A stretch of DNA of 64,000 nucleotides from Microbacterium sp. LWH11-1.2 (lineage in GTDB: Bacteria > Actinomycetota > Actinomycetes > Actinomycetales > Microbacteriaceae). The translations under genes were made by a program, and so were the position numbers. Position 1 is the stretch's first letter. Every line of letters starts with the position of its first letter. A model generated the notes under the pieces. It was not told the origin of the DNA and did not search any database. It saw only the letters and a list, made by a program, of their open reading frames with translations. Positions 9,363 through 17,253 of this stretch are shown here, piece after piece. The stretch covers positions 3,658,001-3,722,000 of the forward strand of contig NZ_CP151636.1 of assembly GCF_038397745.1 (NCBI RefSeq). The letters run 5' to 3'.

Positions 9363-9587
9363 GTGGAAATCCGCATCGGCATCATCAACACCGGCCGCGA
9401 GCTGAGCTTCGACACCGGCGCGAGCGCGGACGAGGTCCGCACCCAGGTCTCGGCCGCACTCGAGCAGAGCTCGACGCACCTGAACTTCTCCGACGTGAAG
9501 GGCAACTCCTACCTCGTCCCGACCGCGAACCTCGCCTACATCGAGCTGGGCTCCGAGGAATCCCGCCGCGTCGGCTTCGTCGCCTGA
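9363..9587 (+). CDS. DUF3107 family small protein
   Basis: 74 residues starting EIRIGIINTGRELSFDTG from a GTG preceded by AAGGAG. The pattern of an N-terminal beta strand followed by a short amphipathic helix (SADEVRTQVSAALEQ) and the closing LAYIELG/RRVGFVA is that of the actinobacterial DUF3107 family. No catalytic motif is visible. In mycobacteria the family member sits near the same DEAD helicase and ferritin-like gene, as it does here. Function unknown. Confidence 0.85.
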   Translation: MEIRIGIINTGRELSFDTGASADEVRTQVSAALEQSSTHLNFSDVKGNSYLVPTANLAYIELGSEESRRVGFVA

Positions 9588-9594
9588 CCGGACG

Positions 9595-9882
9595 ATGTAC
9601 ATCCTCCTCGCGCTCATCGGCGCGTGCGCTCTCGGCATCGGCGCGCACTATCTGATCGGCGGCCGCGACCTGCGCGGCGTCGCCGTGACTCCGGCCATCG
9701 CGACGGCCGTGTCGGCGATCGCGTACACCGGCCTGCAGTGGGCGGGGCTCGGCGAGGACAGCATCTGGCTCTGGCTCGCGAGCGTCCTCGGAGCCGTGGC
9801 CGTCGCGGTCCTGGCGACGGTGGCGATCGTCGCGGTGCGCCGCCGATCGGATGCCCAGGCCAAGGCCGCGCTCGGGATCTGA
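9595..9882 (+). CDS. Small membrane protein, three predicted helices
   Basis: 95 residues beginning MYILLALIGACALGIGAHYL, with hydrophobic segments near 2-21, 31-50 and 57-83 and a basic cytoplasmic end RRRSDAQAKAA. It begins 7 nt after the DUF3107 stop and is probably co-transcribed. No recognised domain; it looks like a conserved membrane protein of Microbacteriaceae. Function unknown. Confidence 0.7.
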   Translation: MYILLALIGACALGIGAHYLIGGRDLRGVAVTPAIATAVSAIAYTGLQWAGLGEDSIWLWLASVLGAVAVAVLATVAIVAVRRRSDAQAKAALGI

Positions 9883-9900
9883 CCCGGCGACCGAGCTGAC

Positions 9901-10398
9901 GTGGACGAGCGGCGCACGCTGCGCTGGATCAGGATCTGCATCGGGATCATGATCCTCGGACTGTTCGTGAGCGGCGTCACGGCGTTTCCGCTGCGGATCG
10001 AACTCGCGATCGGCTCCGACATCCTGCACGCATCTCCCGCCGCCGGCTGGTTCCCCGACGCCGTGGCGTGGGTCGACCGGGTGGCCGATGCGCTGGCCGA
10101 CGTGGACGGACGCTACCCGTTCATCTCCTACGGCACGGACTGGCTCGCCTACGCGCATCTCGTGATCGCGGTCGTCTTCATCGGCCCGCTGGTCGATCCG
10201 GTGCGCAACATCTGGGTCATCCAGTTCGGCGTCATCGCCTGCGCCGGGATCATCCCGCTCGCCCTGATCGCCGGCGGCATCCGCGGCATCCCGCTCGGAT
10301 GGCAGCTGATCGACATGTCGTTCGGGGTGCTCGGCGTGATCCCGCTCGTCATCGCCTGGCGCCTGACCAGGAAGCTGGAGCGGACGCGGTCGGCCTAG
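9901..10398 (+). CDS. Four-helix membrane protein of unknown function
   Basis: 165 residues from a GTG start. Hydrophobic segments lie near 9-28, 79-98, 105-127 and 134-155, with a long outward loop (30-78) containing PDAVAWVDRVADALADVDGR. The basic C-terminus RLTRKLERTRSA suggests a cytoplasmic end. It follows the preceding membrane gene by 18 nt, so the three small genes from 9363 probably form one operon. Its TAG stop shares a CTAG with the stop codon of the convergent ferritin-like gene. Function unknown. Confidence 0.7.
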   Translation: MDERRTLRWIRICIGIMILGLFVSGVTAFPLRIELAIGSDILHASPAAGWFPDAVAWVDRVADALADVDGRYPFISYGTDWLAYAHLVIAVVFIGPLVDPVRNIWVIQFGVIACAGIIPLALIAGGIRGIPLGWQLIDMSFGVLGVIPLVIAWRLTRKLERTRSA

Positions 10399-11108
10399 GA
10401 GGCGAGCCCCATCGCGTCCATGCGCCGCGCGTGCGCGCCCATCAGCTCGGTGTACACGGGCTCGATGCGCTCGTCGTCGGCCGCGAGCCGCTCCGGGCGC
10501 AGCGCTGAGCGGCAGACGAGGATCGTGTCGCCGACGAGCCGACGCGCCCACATCGACAGCAGCGAACGCCACTCCTCGTCGCTCTCGATCGTCTCCTGGA
10601 TGATCGCGACGATCTCGTGGCGCGCATCGTCCTCCCGGAGGATCTCGACCACCCGGCGTCCGGTGTCGGCGTAGCTCGAGGCCAGCGCCAGATAGAAGTC
10701 GTCGAGCATCCCCGCGGTGATGTAGACCGCCAGCAGGGTCTCGCGGGGGCGCGCGCCGATGGTCTTGCGGCGGAAGGCGTCGAGGTTCTCGCGGAACGGC
10801 AGCATGAGCTGCGTCGGGTCGTCGCCTCGTTCCGCGATGAGGTCGACGATCGCGCGATGCTTCGTCAGCGCCGCTCCGGCCGCGCGGGAGAGGGATTCCT
10901 TCTCGGAGAGCTCGGGCGTCGCGCGGATCAGACGCGTGAGCGTCTCGAAGTAGCCGAGCTGGAGGTACGCGGCCTGCCCGAGGAAGCGATTCAGCTCCGG
11001 CGCGAGCTCGGCGAAGTCGACGCGGGTCGCGTCGCCCTGATCGCCCCGGCTGCGGAGGGCCAGCGTGCGGCGCGGCGCGGCGTCGCGCTGCCAGAACCAC
11101 TTAACCAC
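10395..11108 (-). CDS. Ferritin-like di-iron protein of the MiaE_2 type
   Basis: 237 residues, mostly helical. Glu/His positions typical of a four-helix-bundle di-iron carboxylate protein occur in order: YFETLTRLI, ALTKHRAIV, DDFYLALASSY and REDDARHEIV. This matches the actinobacterial ferritin-like proteins classed with MiaE-type tRNA hydroxylases; hydroxylase activity is not shown by the sequence. The start is a GTG at 11108 with GGGAGG just upstream. It is divergent from the DEAD helicase at 11301, an arrangement also known from mycobacteria and streptomycetes. Confidence 0.75.
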   Translation of the reverse strand: MVKWFWQRDAAPRRTLALRSRGDQGDATRVDFAELAPELNRFLGQAAYLQLGYFETLTRLIRATPELSEKESLSRAAGAALTKHRAIVDLIAERGDDPTQLMLPFRENLDAFRRKTIGARPRETLLAVYITAGMLDDFYLALASSYADTGRRVVEILREDDARHEIVAIIQETIESDEEWRSLLSMWARRLVGDTILVCRSALRPERLAADDERIEPVYTELMGAHARRMDAMGLAS

Positions 11109-11140
11109 GGGGCCTCCCTGTCGAGTTCACCACGTCGTTC

Positions 11141-11146
11141 ACAATA
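11141..11146 (-). promoter_or_regulatory. Probable -10 box TATTGT for the ferritin-like gene
   Basis: Minus-strand TATTGT about 32 nt upstream of the GTG at 11108. No convincing -35 was seen at 16-19 nt spacing. Confidence 0.4.
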
Positions 11147-11188
11147 CTCGGGCGCAGCACCTCTTCCTGGCCCGCACCGCCCCTCGGG

Positions 11189-11194
11189 TAGGCT
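11189..11194 (+). promoter_or_regulatory. Probable -10 box TAGGCT for the DEAD helicase
   Basis: TAGGCT lies about 107 nt upstream of the chosen GTG start, implying a leader of roughly 100 nt. A weak -35 (TTCCTG, 11164) stands 19 nt away. Confidence 0.35.
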
Positions 11195-11300
11195 GGGCGT
11201 GTCCCGCCGTCGGAGCGGGCCCCCGCGCCTGTGGCACAAGAGACGGCGTGGATCCGTTTACGTGGCGCCCCAGAGGGTCGCCGGACAGGCATCTGAACAA

Positions 11301-12824
11301 GTGACAACTTTCGCTGATCTCAATATCGATCAGGACATCATCGACGCGCTCGCCTCGAAGGGCATCGTCGACGCTTTCCCCATCCAGGAGCAGACCATCC
11401 CCCTCGGCCTTCCCGGCCAGGACATCATCGGCCAGGCGAAGACGGGTACCGGCAAGACCTTCGGCTTCGGCATCCCCGTCGTCCAGCGGCTCGGCAAGGA
11501 CCCGGAGCACGGGGTGAAGGCGCTCATCGTCGTCCCGACCCGTGAGCTCGCGGTGCAGGTGTACGAGGACATCGATCTGCTCACCAGCAACCGCTCCACG
11601 AGCGTCGTCGCGATCTACGGCGGAAAGGCCTACGAGGGTCAGATCGACCAGCTCAAGGCCGGCGCGCAGATCGTCGTCGGCACGCCCGGTCGTCTGATCG
11701 ACCTCGCGGGGCAGCGCCTGCTCGACCTCTCCAACGCGACCGAGGTCGTGCTCGACGAGGCCGACAAGATGCTCGATCTGGGCTTCCTGGCCGACATCGA
11801 GAAGATCTTCCAGAAGGTCCCGGCCGTCCGGCACACGCAGCTGTTCTCGGCGACCATGCCCGGCCCGATCGTGGCACTCGCCCGCCGCTTCATGACGAAC
11901 CCGATCCACATCCGCGCCAGCGACCCGGACGAGGGCCTCACGCAGGCGAACATCAAGCACCTCGTCTACCGCGCGCATTCGATGGACAAGGACGAGATCA
12001 TCGCCCGCATCCTGCAGGCCGAGGGCCGCGGAAAGACCGTGATCTTCACGCGCACCAAGCGTGCAGCGCAGCGCCTCGTCGACGAGCTGGGCGACCGCGG
12101 CTTCAACGTCGGCGGCGTGCACGGCGATATGGGTCAGGATCAGCGCGAGCGGTCGATGGCCGCGTTCAAGGCCGGCAAGCGCGATGTGCTCGTCGCGACC
12201 GATGTCGCCGCCCGCGGCATCGACGTCGACGACGTGACGCACGTGATCAACCACACCATCCCGGACGAGGACAAGACGTACCTGCACCGCGCCGGCCGTA
12301 CCGGTCGCGCGGGCAAGACCGGCATCGCGGTGACCTTCGTCGACTGGGAGGACCTGCACAAGTGGGCCCTGATCAACCGGGCCCTCGAGTTCGGCCAGCC
12401 CGAGCCCGTCGAGACCTACTCGTCGAGCCCGCACCTGTTCTCCGACCTCGACATCCCCGAGGGCACCAAGGGTCGTCTGACGACCGCCCCGAAGACGCAG
12501 TCGGTGAAGACCGAGCGCACGCGTCGCCCGGAGCGCGCAGCGGATGCCGCCGCCGAGGGCAGCGATGAGAGCGGCACGCGTCGCCGCCGTCGCCGTCGCA
12601 ACAGCGAGAACCCGGTCGGCTCCACCTTCGCCGAGGGCGGCTCCGAGTCGACCGCCTCCGACGGCCAGACCGCTCCGTCCGCCGATCGCGGCGCCGACGG
12701 CAGCGGCACCCACGACGGTGCGGGCAAGGAGCACCACGACGGGAAGCCGGCCCCGGCACGCCGTCGTCGTCGCCGTCGCGGCGGCTCCGGCGCCCCCGGC
12801 GCCGCCCCCGTCACCGGGGCCTGA
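11301..12824 (+). CDS. DEAD-box ATP-dependent RNA helicase (RhlE-like)
   Basis: 507 residues from GTG 11301 (TTFADLNIDQDIIDAL); an in-frame GTG at 11262 is possible. Motifs in order: AKTGTGKT at 46-53, PTREL, DEAD near 151, SAT near 182, ARGIDV and HRAGRTGR near 328. The tail from about residue 410 is low complexity with two seven-arginine runs (GTRRRRRRRN and [10 protein letters not shown]), suited to nonspecific RNA binding. Role: ATP-dependent remodelling of RNA or ribosomal particles in the cytoplasm. It ends 9 nt before a strong terminator hairpin. No Shine-Dalgarno site is obvious at the chosen start, so the N-terminus is less certain than the family. Confidence 0.9.
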   Translation: MTTFADLNIDQDIIDALASKGIVDAFPIQEQTIPLGLPGQDIIGQAKTGTGKTFGFGIPVVQRLGKDPEHGVKALIVVPTRELAVQVYEDIDLLTSNRSTSVVAIYGGKAYEGQIDQLKAGAQIVVGTPGRLIDLAGQRLLDLSNATEVVLDEADKMLDLGFLADIEKIFQKVPAVRHTQLFSATMPGPIVALARRFMTNPIHIRASDPDEGLTQANIKHLVYRAHSMDKDEIIARILQAEGRGKTVIFTRTKRAAQRLVDELGDRGFNVGGVHGDMGQDQRERSMAAFKAGKRDVLVATDVAARGIDVDDVTHVINHTIPDEDKTYLHRAGRTGRAGKTGIAVTFVDWEDLHKWALINRALEFGQPEPVETYSSSPHLFSDLDIPEGTKGRLTTAPKTQSVKTERTRRPERAADAAAEGSDESGTRRRRRRRNSENPVGSTFAEGGSESTASDGQTAPSADRGADGSGTHDGAGKEHHDGKPAPARRRRRRRGGSGAPGAAPVTGA

Positions 12825-13746
12825 TCGACGTCGGAGGGGCGGATGCTGCGCGAGCGGCATCCGCCCCTCCGCTGTCTCCGGCACCGGCGCGCAGCATCGA
12901 CCCGGGAATCTGCGGCGGATAGACCCACGCGACCAGGACCACCGAGATGATCATCAGCAGGAACCACGAGCTCAGCTTGCTCAGCGAGACGGGCTGCCAG
13001 GTCTCCGCCTGATCGGGGTACGCCCACGCCCCGGCCCAGGTGCCGATGTTCTCAGCGAGGTAGATGAACGCCGCCACGCCGCCGAAGACGAGCAGGAGCG
13101 GCAGCCGGACGGTGCGACGCCACACACGCGCGTGCATCACGGTGGGCACCCAGAGCGCCACGACCCCGGCGAGCAGCACCCAGCGGGCGTCCCACCACCA
13201 GTGGTGCGTGAAGAAGTTCAGGTAGATCGCCGCGGCCAGGATCGCCGTGATCCATCGACGCGGGTAGCGGGTGAACCCCAGATCGAACAGCCGGTAGACG
13301 CGCACCATGTACGAGCCGACGGCCGCGTACATGAAGCCGCTGAACAGCGGGACCCCGCCGATGCGGAGAACGCCGTCGGCGGCATAGGCCCACGAGCCGG
13401 CATCCGTCTTGAACAGCTCCATCGCCGTGCCGGTGAGATGGAACAGGACGATGACCCAGAGCTCGCGTCCGCTCTCGAGGCGGAACACCAGCATCGCGAT
13501 CTGGATGAGAACCGCGGCGATCGTGAGCGCGTCGTTGCGGGCGAGGGCCGCGTCGTCGGGATACCAGAGCTGCGCGGCGACGATCACGATCAGCAGCGCG
13601 GCGCCGAAGATGCACGCCCAGGCCTGCTTGAGGACGAACACCGCGAACTCGACGAGTCCCGCGCGGATGCCGTCCGCCGGAGCGCCGAGGAGCACGCGCC
13701 TCGCGGCGGCATCGACGCGGCGCTCCAGGGAAGTCGCTCGCTGCAT
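12811..13746 (-). CDS. DUF817 family integral membrane protein
   Basis: 311 residues with about eight hydrophobic segments. The family-typical region FHLTGTAMELFKTDAGSWAY is near 105-125, followed by YRLFDLGFTRYP and FFTHHWWWDARW, which suggest a heme- or lipid-associated membrane enzyme but no activity is established. The ATG at 13746 has TACGGT 7 nt upstream. The last ~20 codons (SGGADAARAASAPPTS...) coincide with the terminator of the convergent helicase, and the 3' end overlaps that gene by 14 bp, so the C-terminal tail is probably not conserved. Confidence 0.85.
   Translation of the reverse strand: MQRATSLERRVDAAARRVLLGAPADGIRAGLVEFAVFVLKQAWACIFGAALLIVIVAAQLWYPDDAALARNDALTIAAVLIQIAMLVFRLESGRELWVIVLFHLTGTAMELFKTDAGSWAYAADGVLRIGGVPLFSGFMYAAVGSYMVRVYRLFDLGFTRYPRRWITAILAAAIYLNFFTHHWWWDARWVLLAGVVALWVPTVMHARVWRRTVRLPLLLVFGGVAAFIYLAENIGTWAGAWAYPDQAETWQPVSLSKLSSWFLLMIISVVLVAWVYPPQIPGSMLRAGAGDSGGADAARAASAPPTSIRPR
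12833..12870. terminator. 14-bp perfect stem-loop after the DEAD helicase
   Basis: GGAGGGGCGGATGC (12833-12846) pairs perfectly with GCATCCGCCCCTCC (12857-12870) around a 10-nt loop, beginning 9 nt after the helicase stop. It lacks a U-tract, as is usual in high-GC actinobacteria. It lies within the coding region of the convergent DUF817 gene, and could only act on that gene before its stop codon. Confidence 0.75.
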
Positions 13747-13753
13747 GCCTGGA

Positions 13754-13759
13754 ACCGTA
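13754..13759 (-). promoter_or_regulatory. -10 box TACGGT, 7 nt before the DUF817 ATG
   Basis: Minus-strand TANNNT 7 nt from ATG 13746; leaderless configuration. Confidence 0.55.
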
Positions 13760-13809
13760 TCCGTGGCGCTCGACAGCCGGCCGGGAGTGTCCCGACAGAA
13801 TGCCGAGGA

Positions 13810-14679
13810 TCAGGGAAAGCGCGGGGCGGTTCCGGTCGCGCGGTCTATGATCCGGGCGACCATCTCCTCGGACGTCGTGTTCTCCCCCGGACGATTGGGC
13901 TTGCCGCTGCCGTGGTAGTCGCTCGACCCGGTGACGATGAGGTCGTGCGCGGCGGCGATCTCCCGCAGCTTCCTCTTGCCCGCCTCGGTGTTCTCCCGGT
14001 GGTCGATCTCGAACCCGCCGAGGCCTGCGGCGATGAGGCGCTCGAGGTAGGGCACCGGCATCATCAGATCACGGCCGGTGACCGGGTGAGCGATGACCGC
14101 CACTCCCCCGGCGTCCGTGATGAGTCGGACCGCCGTGAGCGGGTCCGGGGCGTAGTGGGGTTCGTAGTACCCCTCGCGCGGATGGAGGATGCCGTCGAAG
14201 GCCTCGGTGCGGTCGCGCACGATCCCGCGGGCGACCAGGGCGTCGGCGATGTGCGGGCGACCGACGGTGGCGTCGAGCGTGGTCTGGGCGACGACGTCGT
14301 CCCAGTGCAGGTCGTAGTCGCGGCCGATGTTGCGGACGATCCGCTCCGCGCGTCCGATCCGGTCGCCGCGGATGCGCTCTGTCTCGGCCAGGAGAGCCGG
14401 GTCCTCCGGATCGAAGAGGTACCCGAGCACATGCACGCTGCGCCACTCGTGCTTGGCCGACAGCTCCATCCCGGGGATGAACGTCACCCCGAGCGCGGCG
14501 GCCGCCTCCCCCGCCTCCTGCCAGCCGGTCGAGCGGTCGTGGTCGGTCAGGGCGAGCGTCCGCACGCCGTGCGCGTGCGCCTGGCGCACCACCTCCGCAG
14601 GGCTCTCCGTGCCATCGGAATGGTTGGAGTGCAGGTGCAGGTCGGCGGGACCGGCGAATCCAGAGGACGGAGTGGCCAT
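13810..14679 (-). CDS. PHP-domain metal-dependent phosphoesterase (RNase AM / TrpH family)
   Basis: 289 residues with the PHP metal-binding signature: DLHLHSNHSDG at 14-24, LTDHDR near 44-49, E in PGMELS near 70, AHP near 200 and SSDYHG near 255. The family (E. coli YciV/RnaAM and 3',5'-nucleoside bisphosphate phosphatases) hydrolyses short 5' RNA ends and pAp-type nucleotides. Cytoplasmic. Single gene, divergent from the EEP-family gene at 14742. The ATG at 14679 follows TACGCT by 6 nt. Substrate choice within the family is inferred only. Confidence 0.88.
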   Translation of the reverse strand: MATPSSGFAGPADLHLHSNHSDGTESPAEVVRQAHAHGVRTLALTDHDRSTGWQEAGEAAAALGVTFIPGMELSAKHEWRSVHVLGYLFDPEDPALLAETERIRGDRIGRAERIVRNIGRDYDLHWDDVVAQTTLDATVGRPHIADALVARGIVRDRTEAFDGILHPREGYYEPHYAPDPLTAVRLITDAGGVAVIAHPVTGRDLMMPVPYLERLIAAGLGGFEIDHRENTEAGKRKLREIAAAHDLIVTGSSDYHGSGKPNRPGENTTSEEMVARIIDRATGTAPRFP

Positions 14680-14685
14680 CCTCCG

Positions 14686-14691
14686 AGCGTA
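14686..14691 (-). promoter_or_regulatory. -10 box TACGCT, 6 nt before the PHP gene ATG
   Basis: Minus-strand TANNNT 6 nt from ATG 14679; leaderless configuration. Confidence 0.6.
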
Positions 14692-14728
14692 CCGAGCATG
14701 GCGGCAGGGACTTCACAGGCGGCGCTTC

Positions 14729-14734
14729 TAGGCT
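14729..14734 (+). promoter_or_regulatory. -10 box TAGGCT, 7 nt before the EEP gene ATG
   Basis: Plus-strand TANNNT 7 nt from ATG 14742; leaderless configuration, back to back with the PHP gene promoter 38 bp away. Confidence 0.6.
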
Positions 14735-14741
14735 TGTCGGG

Positions 14742-15764
14742 ATGCTTCGACTACTGGGGGTCCTGTTCACCGTGCTGCTCGCGATCGCGACGGCGATCGT
14801 GGTGTGGCCGCAGTTCTTCCACCTCGAGCAGACCTACCCGTTCGCGCAGCTCGTGTCGGCTCGCGGGCCGGTTCTGGCGGGATTCCTGATCGTGGCGGTG
14901 CTCGCTCTCCTGCTCCTGTTCGCCCGTCCGCTGCGCGGATTCGCAGCATCCGTGCTCATCGTGGCCCTGCTCGGAGCGGGAGCGATCGGCGCCATCGGAG
15001 CCGTGCGCGGCTTCGGCACGTCCGCCCTCCCGGAGAAGGGTGAGGGAAGCGTCCGCGTCCTGACCTGGAACACGGCGGGCGAGGCGGTCTCGGCCGAGCA
15101 CATCGCGCAGCAGATCCTCGAGCAGGGCGCCGACATCGTGGCGCTCCCGGAGACCACACAGGCGGTCGGAGAGCAGATCGCGCTGATGCTGCGCGAGCAG
15201 GGGCACCCGATGTGGGTGCATCACGTGCAGTTCCGCCCCGACGTGCAGGACGGGCCGCAGTCCTGGCAGACGACGGTGCTGGTCGCCCCCGACCTCGGCG
15301 AGTACTCCGTGATCGAGTCGTCGAAGGACGGCACGAGCAACACGGGCTCGGTGCCGAGCGCGGTGCTCATGCCCATCGACGGCGCCGGCCCCACGATCGT
15401 CGCCGTGCATGCGGTGGCGCCGCGCATGGAGGAGATGGAGCAGTGGCGGCATGACCTGCAGTGGATCGCCGACCAGTGCCCCCAGGGCGACTTCATCCTC
15501 GCCGGCGACTTCAACGCGACCATCGATCACATGGCGCCGCTCGGCATGGACGGCGGCGACATCGGATACTGCCGCGATGTGGCATCGCGCACCGGCAACG
15601 GCATGACCGGCACGTGGCCGAGTTCGCTCCCTCCGCTCGCGGGGGCACCGATCGACCACGTCATGGTCTCGCAGAACTGGACGCCCTCGGGCTCGGTCGT
15701 GCTCGACGACGCGGGCGGAAGCGACCACCGCGCCCTCGTCGTGCAGCTGGAGCCGGCCGGCTGA
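14742..15764 (+). CDS. Membrane-anchored endonuclease/exonuclease/phosphatase (EEP) family protein
   Basis: 340 residues. Three hydrophobic helices (about 3-22, 41-62, 68-88) are followed by an extracytoplasmic EEP domain. EEP landmarks: VLTWNTAGE near 106, E in IVALPET near 133, AGDFNATIDH near 252, PIDHVMVS near 305 and GGSDHRALVVQL near 327; these supply the DNase I-like metal and catalytic residues. Substrate may be nucleic acid, phospholipid or inositol phosphate; the sequence does not decide. The adjacent gene on the same strand starts 38 nt later with its own -10-like element. Confidence 0.85.
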   Translation: MLRLLGVLFTVLLAIATAIVVWPQFFHLEQTYPFAQLVSARGPVLAGFLIVAVLALLLLFARPLRGFAASVLIVALLGAGAIGAIGAVRGFGTSALPEKGEGSVRVLTWNTAGEAVSAEHIAQQILEQGADIVALPETTQAVGEQIALMLREQGHPMWVHHVQFRPDVQDGPQSWQTTVLVAPDLGEYSVIESSKDGTSNTGSVPSAVLMPIDGAGPTIVAVHAVAPRMEEMEQWRHDLQWIADQCPQGDFILAGDFNATIDHMAPLGMDGGDIGYCRDVASRTGNGMTGTWPSSLPPLAGAPIDHVMVSQNWTPSGSVVLDDAGGSDHRALVVQLEPAG

Positions 15765-15789
15765 GCTTCTGCGCATGCCCGCCAGATGA

Positions 15790-15795
15790 CAGACT
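15790..15795 (+). promoter_or_regulatory. -10-like CAGACT, 6 nt before the aminopeptidase ATG
   Basis: A one-mismatch variant of TANNNT at the same 6-nt distance as the leaderless genes; the intervening GGAGGG is too close to the ATG at 15802 for ordinary ribosome binding. Confidence 0.4.
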
Positions 15796-15801
15796 GGAGG
15801 G

Positions 15802-17244
15802 ATGAGCACCGCAGAGCGCGACACGATCGCAGACGCCGCCGCAGAGATCCCCGCCGAAGTCACGACGGAGACCGTCGAGAACAGCAGCACCAACCGCAAG
15901 CAGCCGTTCCCCCAGGGCTTCCTCGACACGATCTCGACCGGCTGGGCCGAGCGACCGGAGACGCTTCCGGCTCCGCGGGCACAGGCCGCGTTCGCGGCGA
16001 CGCGCCGCGCAGCGGTCTCCGCGGCCTTCCCGGGCAAGCGACTGGTGATCCCCGCCGGCTCTCTCAAGCAGCGCAGCAACGACACCGACTACGTGTTCCG
16101 CGCGCACTCGGCGTTCGCTCATCTCACCGGATGGGCGTCGGATGCCGAGCCCGACTCGATCCTCGTCTTCGAGCCGACCGATGCCGGACACGACATCACC
16201 CTCTACTTCCGCGAGCGCGCGGACCGCACCACGACCGAGTTCTACGCCGACGCCACGGTGGGCGAGTTCTGGATCGGCCCGCGCCCGTCGCTCGCCGGCG
16301 TCTCGGCCGACCTCGCCATCGAGACCGCGCACCTCGAGAAGTTCGCGCCCGCGGACGGCGAACTCGTTCTCGACGAGGATGAGGCGCTCACCCGCGTCGT
16401 CTCCGAGCTGCGCCTGATCAAGGACGAGTTCGAGATCGCCGAGATGCGCCGCGCCGTCGACATCACCGCGCAGGGCTTCAACGACATCATCCGCGAGCTG
16501 CCGCAGGCGATCGACCATGCTCGGGGAGAGCGCGTGGTCGAGGGCGTCTTCCACCGCCGCGCGCGCGAGGACGGGAACGGCGAGGGGTACGACACCATCG
16601 CGGCATCCGGCCCGCATGCGTGCTACCTGCACTGGACCCGCAACGACGGCAGCGTCGTCCCCGGCGATCTGATCCTCGTCGACGCGGGTGTGGAGGCGGA
16701 CAGCCTGTACACGGCCGACATCACCCGCACACTGCCGGTGTCCGGCACGTTCACCGAGGTGCAGCGTCGCGTCTACGAGACCGTGCGCGAGGCCGCGGAT
16801 GCCGCCTTCGCCGCCGCACGAGTGGGCGTGCGGTTCCGCGATGTGCACGCCGCGGCGATGACCGTGATCGCCGCGCGCACCGCCGAGTGGGGTCTGCTGC
16901 CGGTCACGGCCGAGGAGGCCCTCGACGCGGATGCCGGCGGACAGCACCGCCGGTACATGGTGCACGGCACGTCGCACCACCTCGGCATCGACGTGCACGA
17001 CTGCGCGCAGGCGCGGCGGGAGATGTACTACGACGGCATCCTCGCTCCCGGCATGGTGTTCACGATCGAGCCGGGCCTCTACTTCCAGATCGACGACCTC
17101 ACGGTCCCCGCGGAGCTCCGCGGCATCGGCGTGCGCATCGAGGACGACATCCTGATGACCGCCGACGGCCCCGTGAATCTCTCGGCCGGAATCCCCCGCA
17201 CCGCCGACGAGGTCGAGGCCTGGATCGCCCGCGTCCAGAGCTGA
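15802..17244 (+). CDS. pepP: Xaa-Pro aminopeptidase (PepP-type, M24B)
   Basis: 480 residues; cleaves N-terminal residues preceding proline, cytoplasmic. An acidic N-terminal extension (1-35) precedes the aminopeptidase-P N domain (about 60-190) and the pita-bread metallopeptidase domain. The five dimetal ligands are visible: Asp in LVDAGVE and Asp in ADITRT, His in HGTSHHLGIDVHD, Glu in IEPGLYF and Glu in RIEDDI. Length and motif order match actinobacterial PepP. The phosphotransferase gene begins 10 nt after the stop. Confidence 0.92.
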   Translation: MSTAERDTIADAAAEIPAEVTTETVENSSTNRKQPFPQGFLDTISTGWAERPETLPAPRAQAAFAATRRAAVSAAFPGKRLVIPAGSLKQRSNDTDYVFRAHSAFAHLTGWASDAEPDSILVFEPTDAGHDITLYFRERADRTTTEFYADATVGEFWIGPRPSLAGVSADLAIETAHLEKFAPADGELVLDEDEALTRVVSELRLIKDEFEIAEMRRAVDITAQGFNDIIRELPQAIDHARGERVVEGVFHRRAREDGNGEGYDTIAASGPHACYLHWTRNDGSVVPGDLILVDAGVEADSLYTADITRTLPVSGTFTEVQRRVYETVREAADAAFAAARVGVRFRDVHAAAMTVIAARTAEWGLLPVTAEEALDADAGGQHRRYMVHGTSHHLGIDVHDCAQARREMYYDGILAPGMVFTIEPGLYFQIDDLTVPAELRGIGVRIEDDILMTADGPVNLSAGIPRTADEVEAWIARVQS

Positions 17245-17253
17245 GCGATCCCG

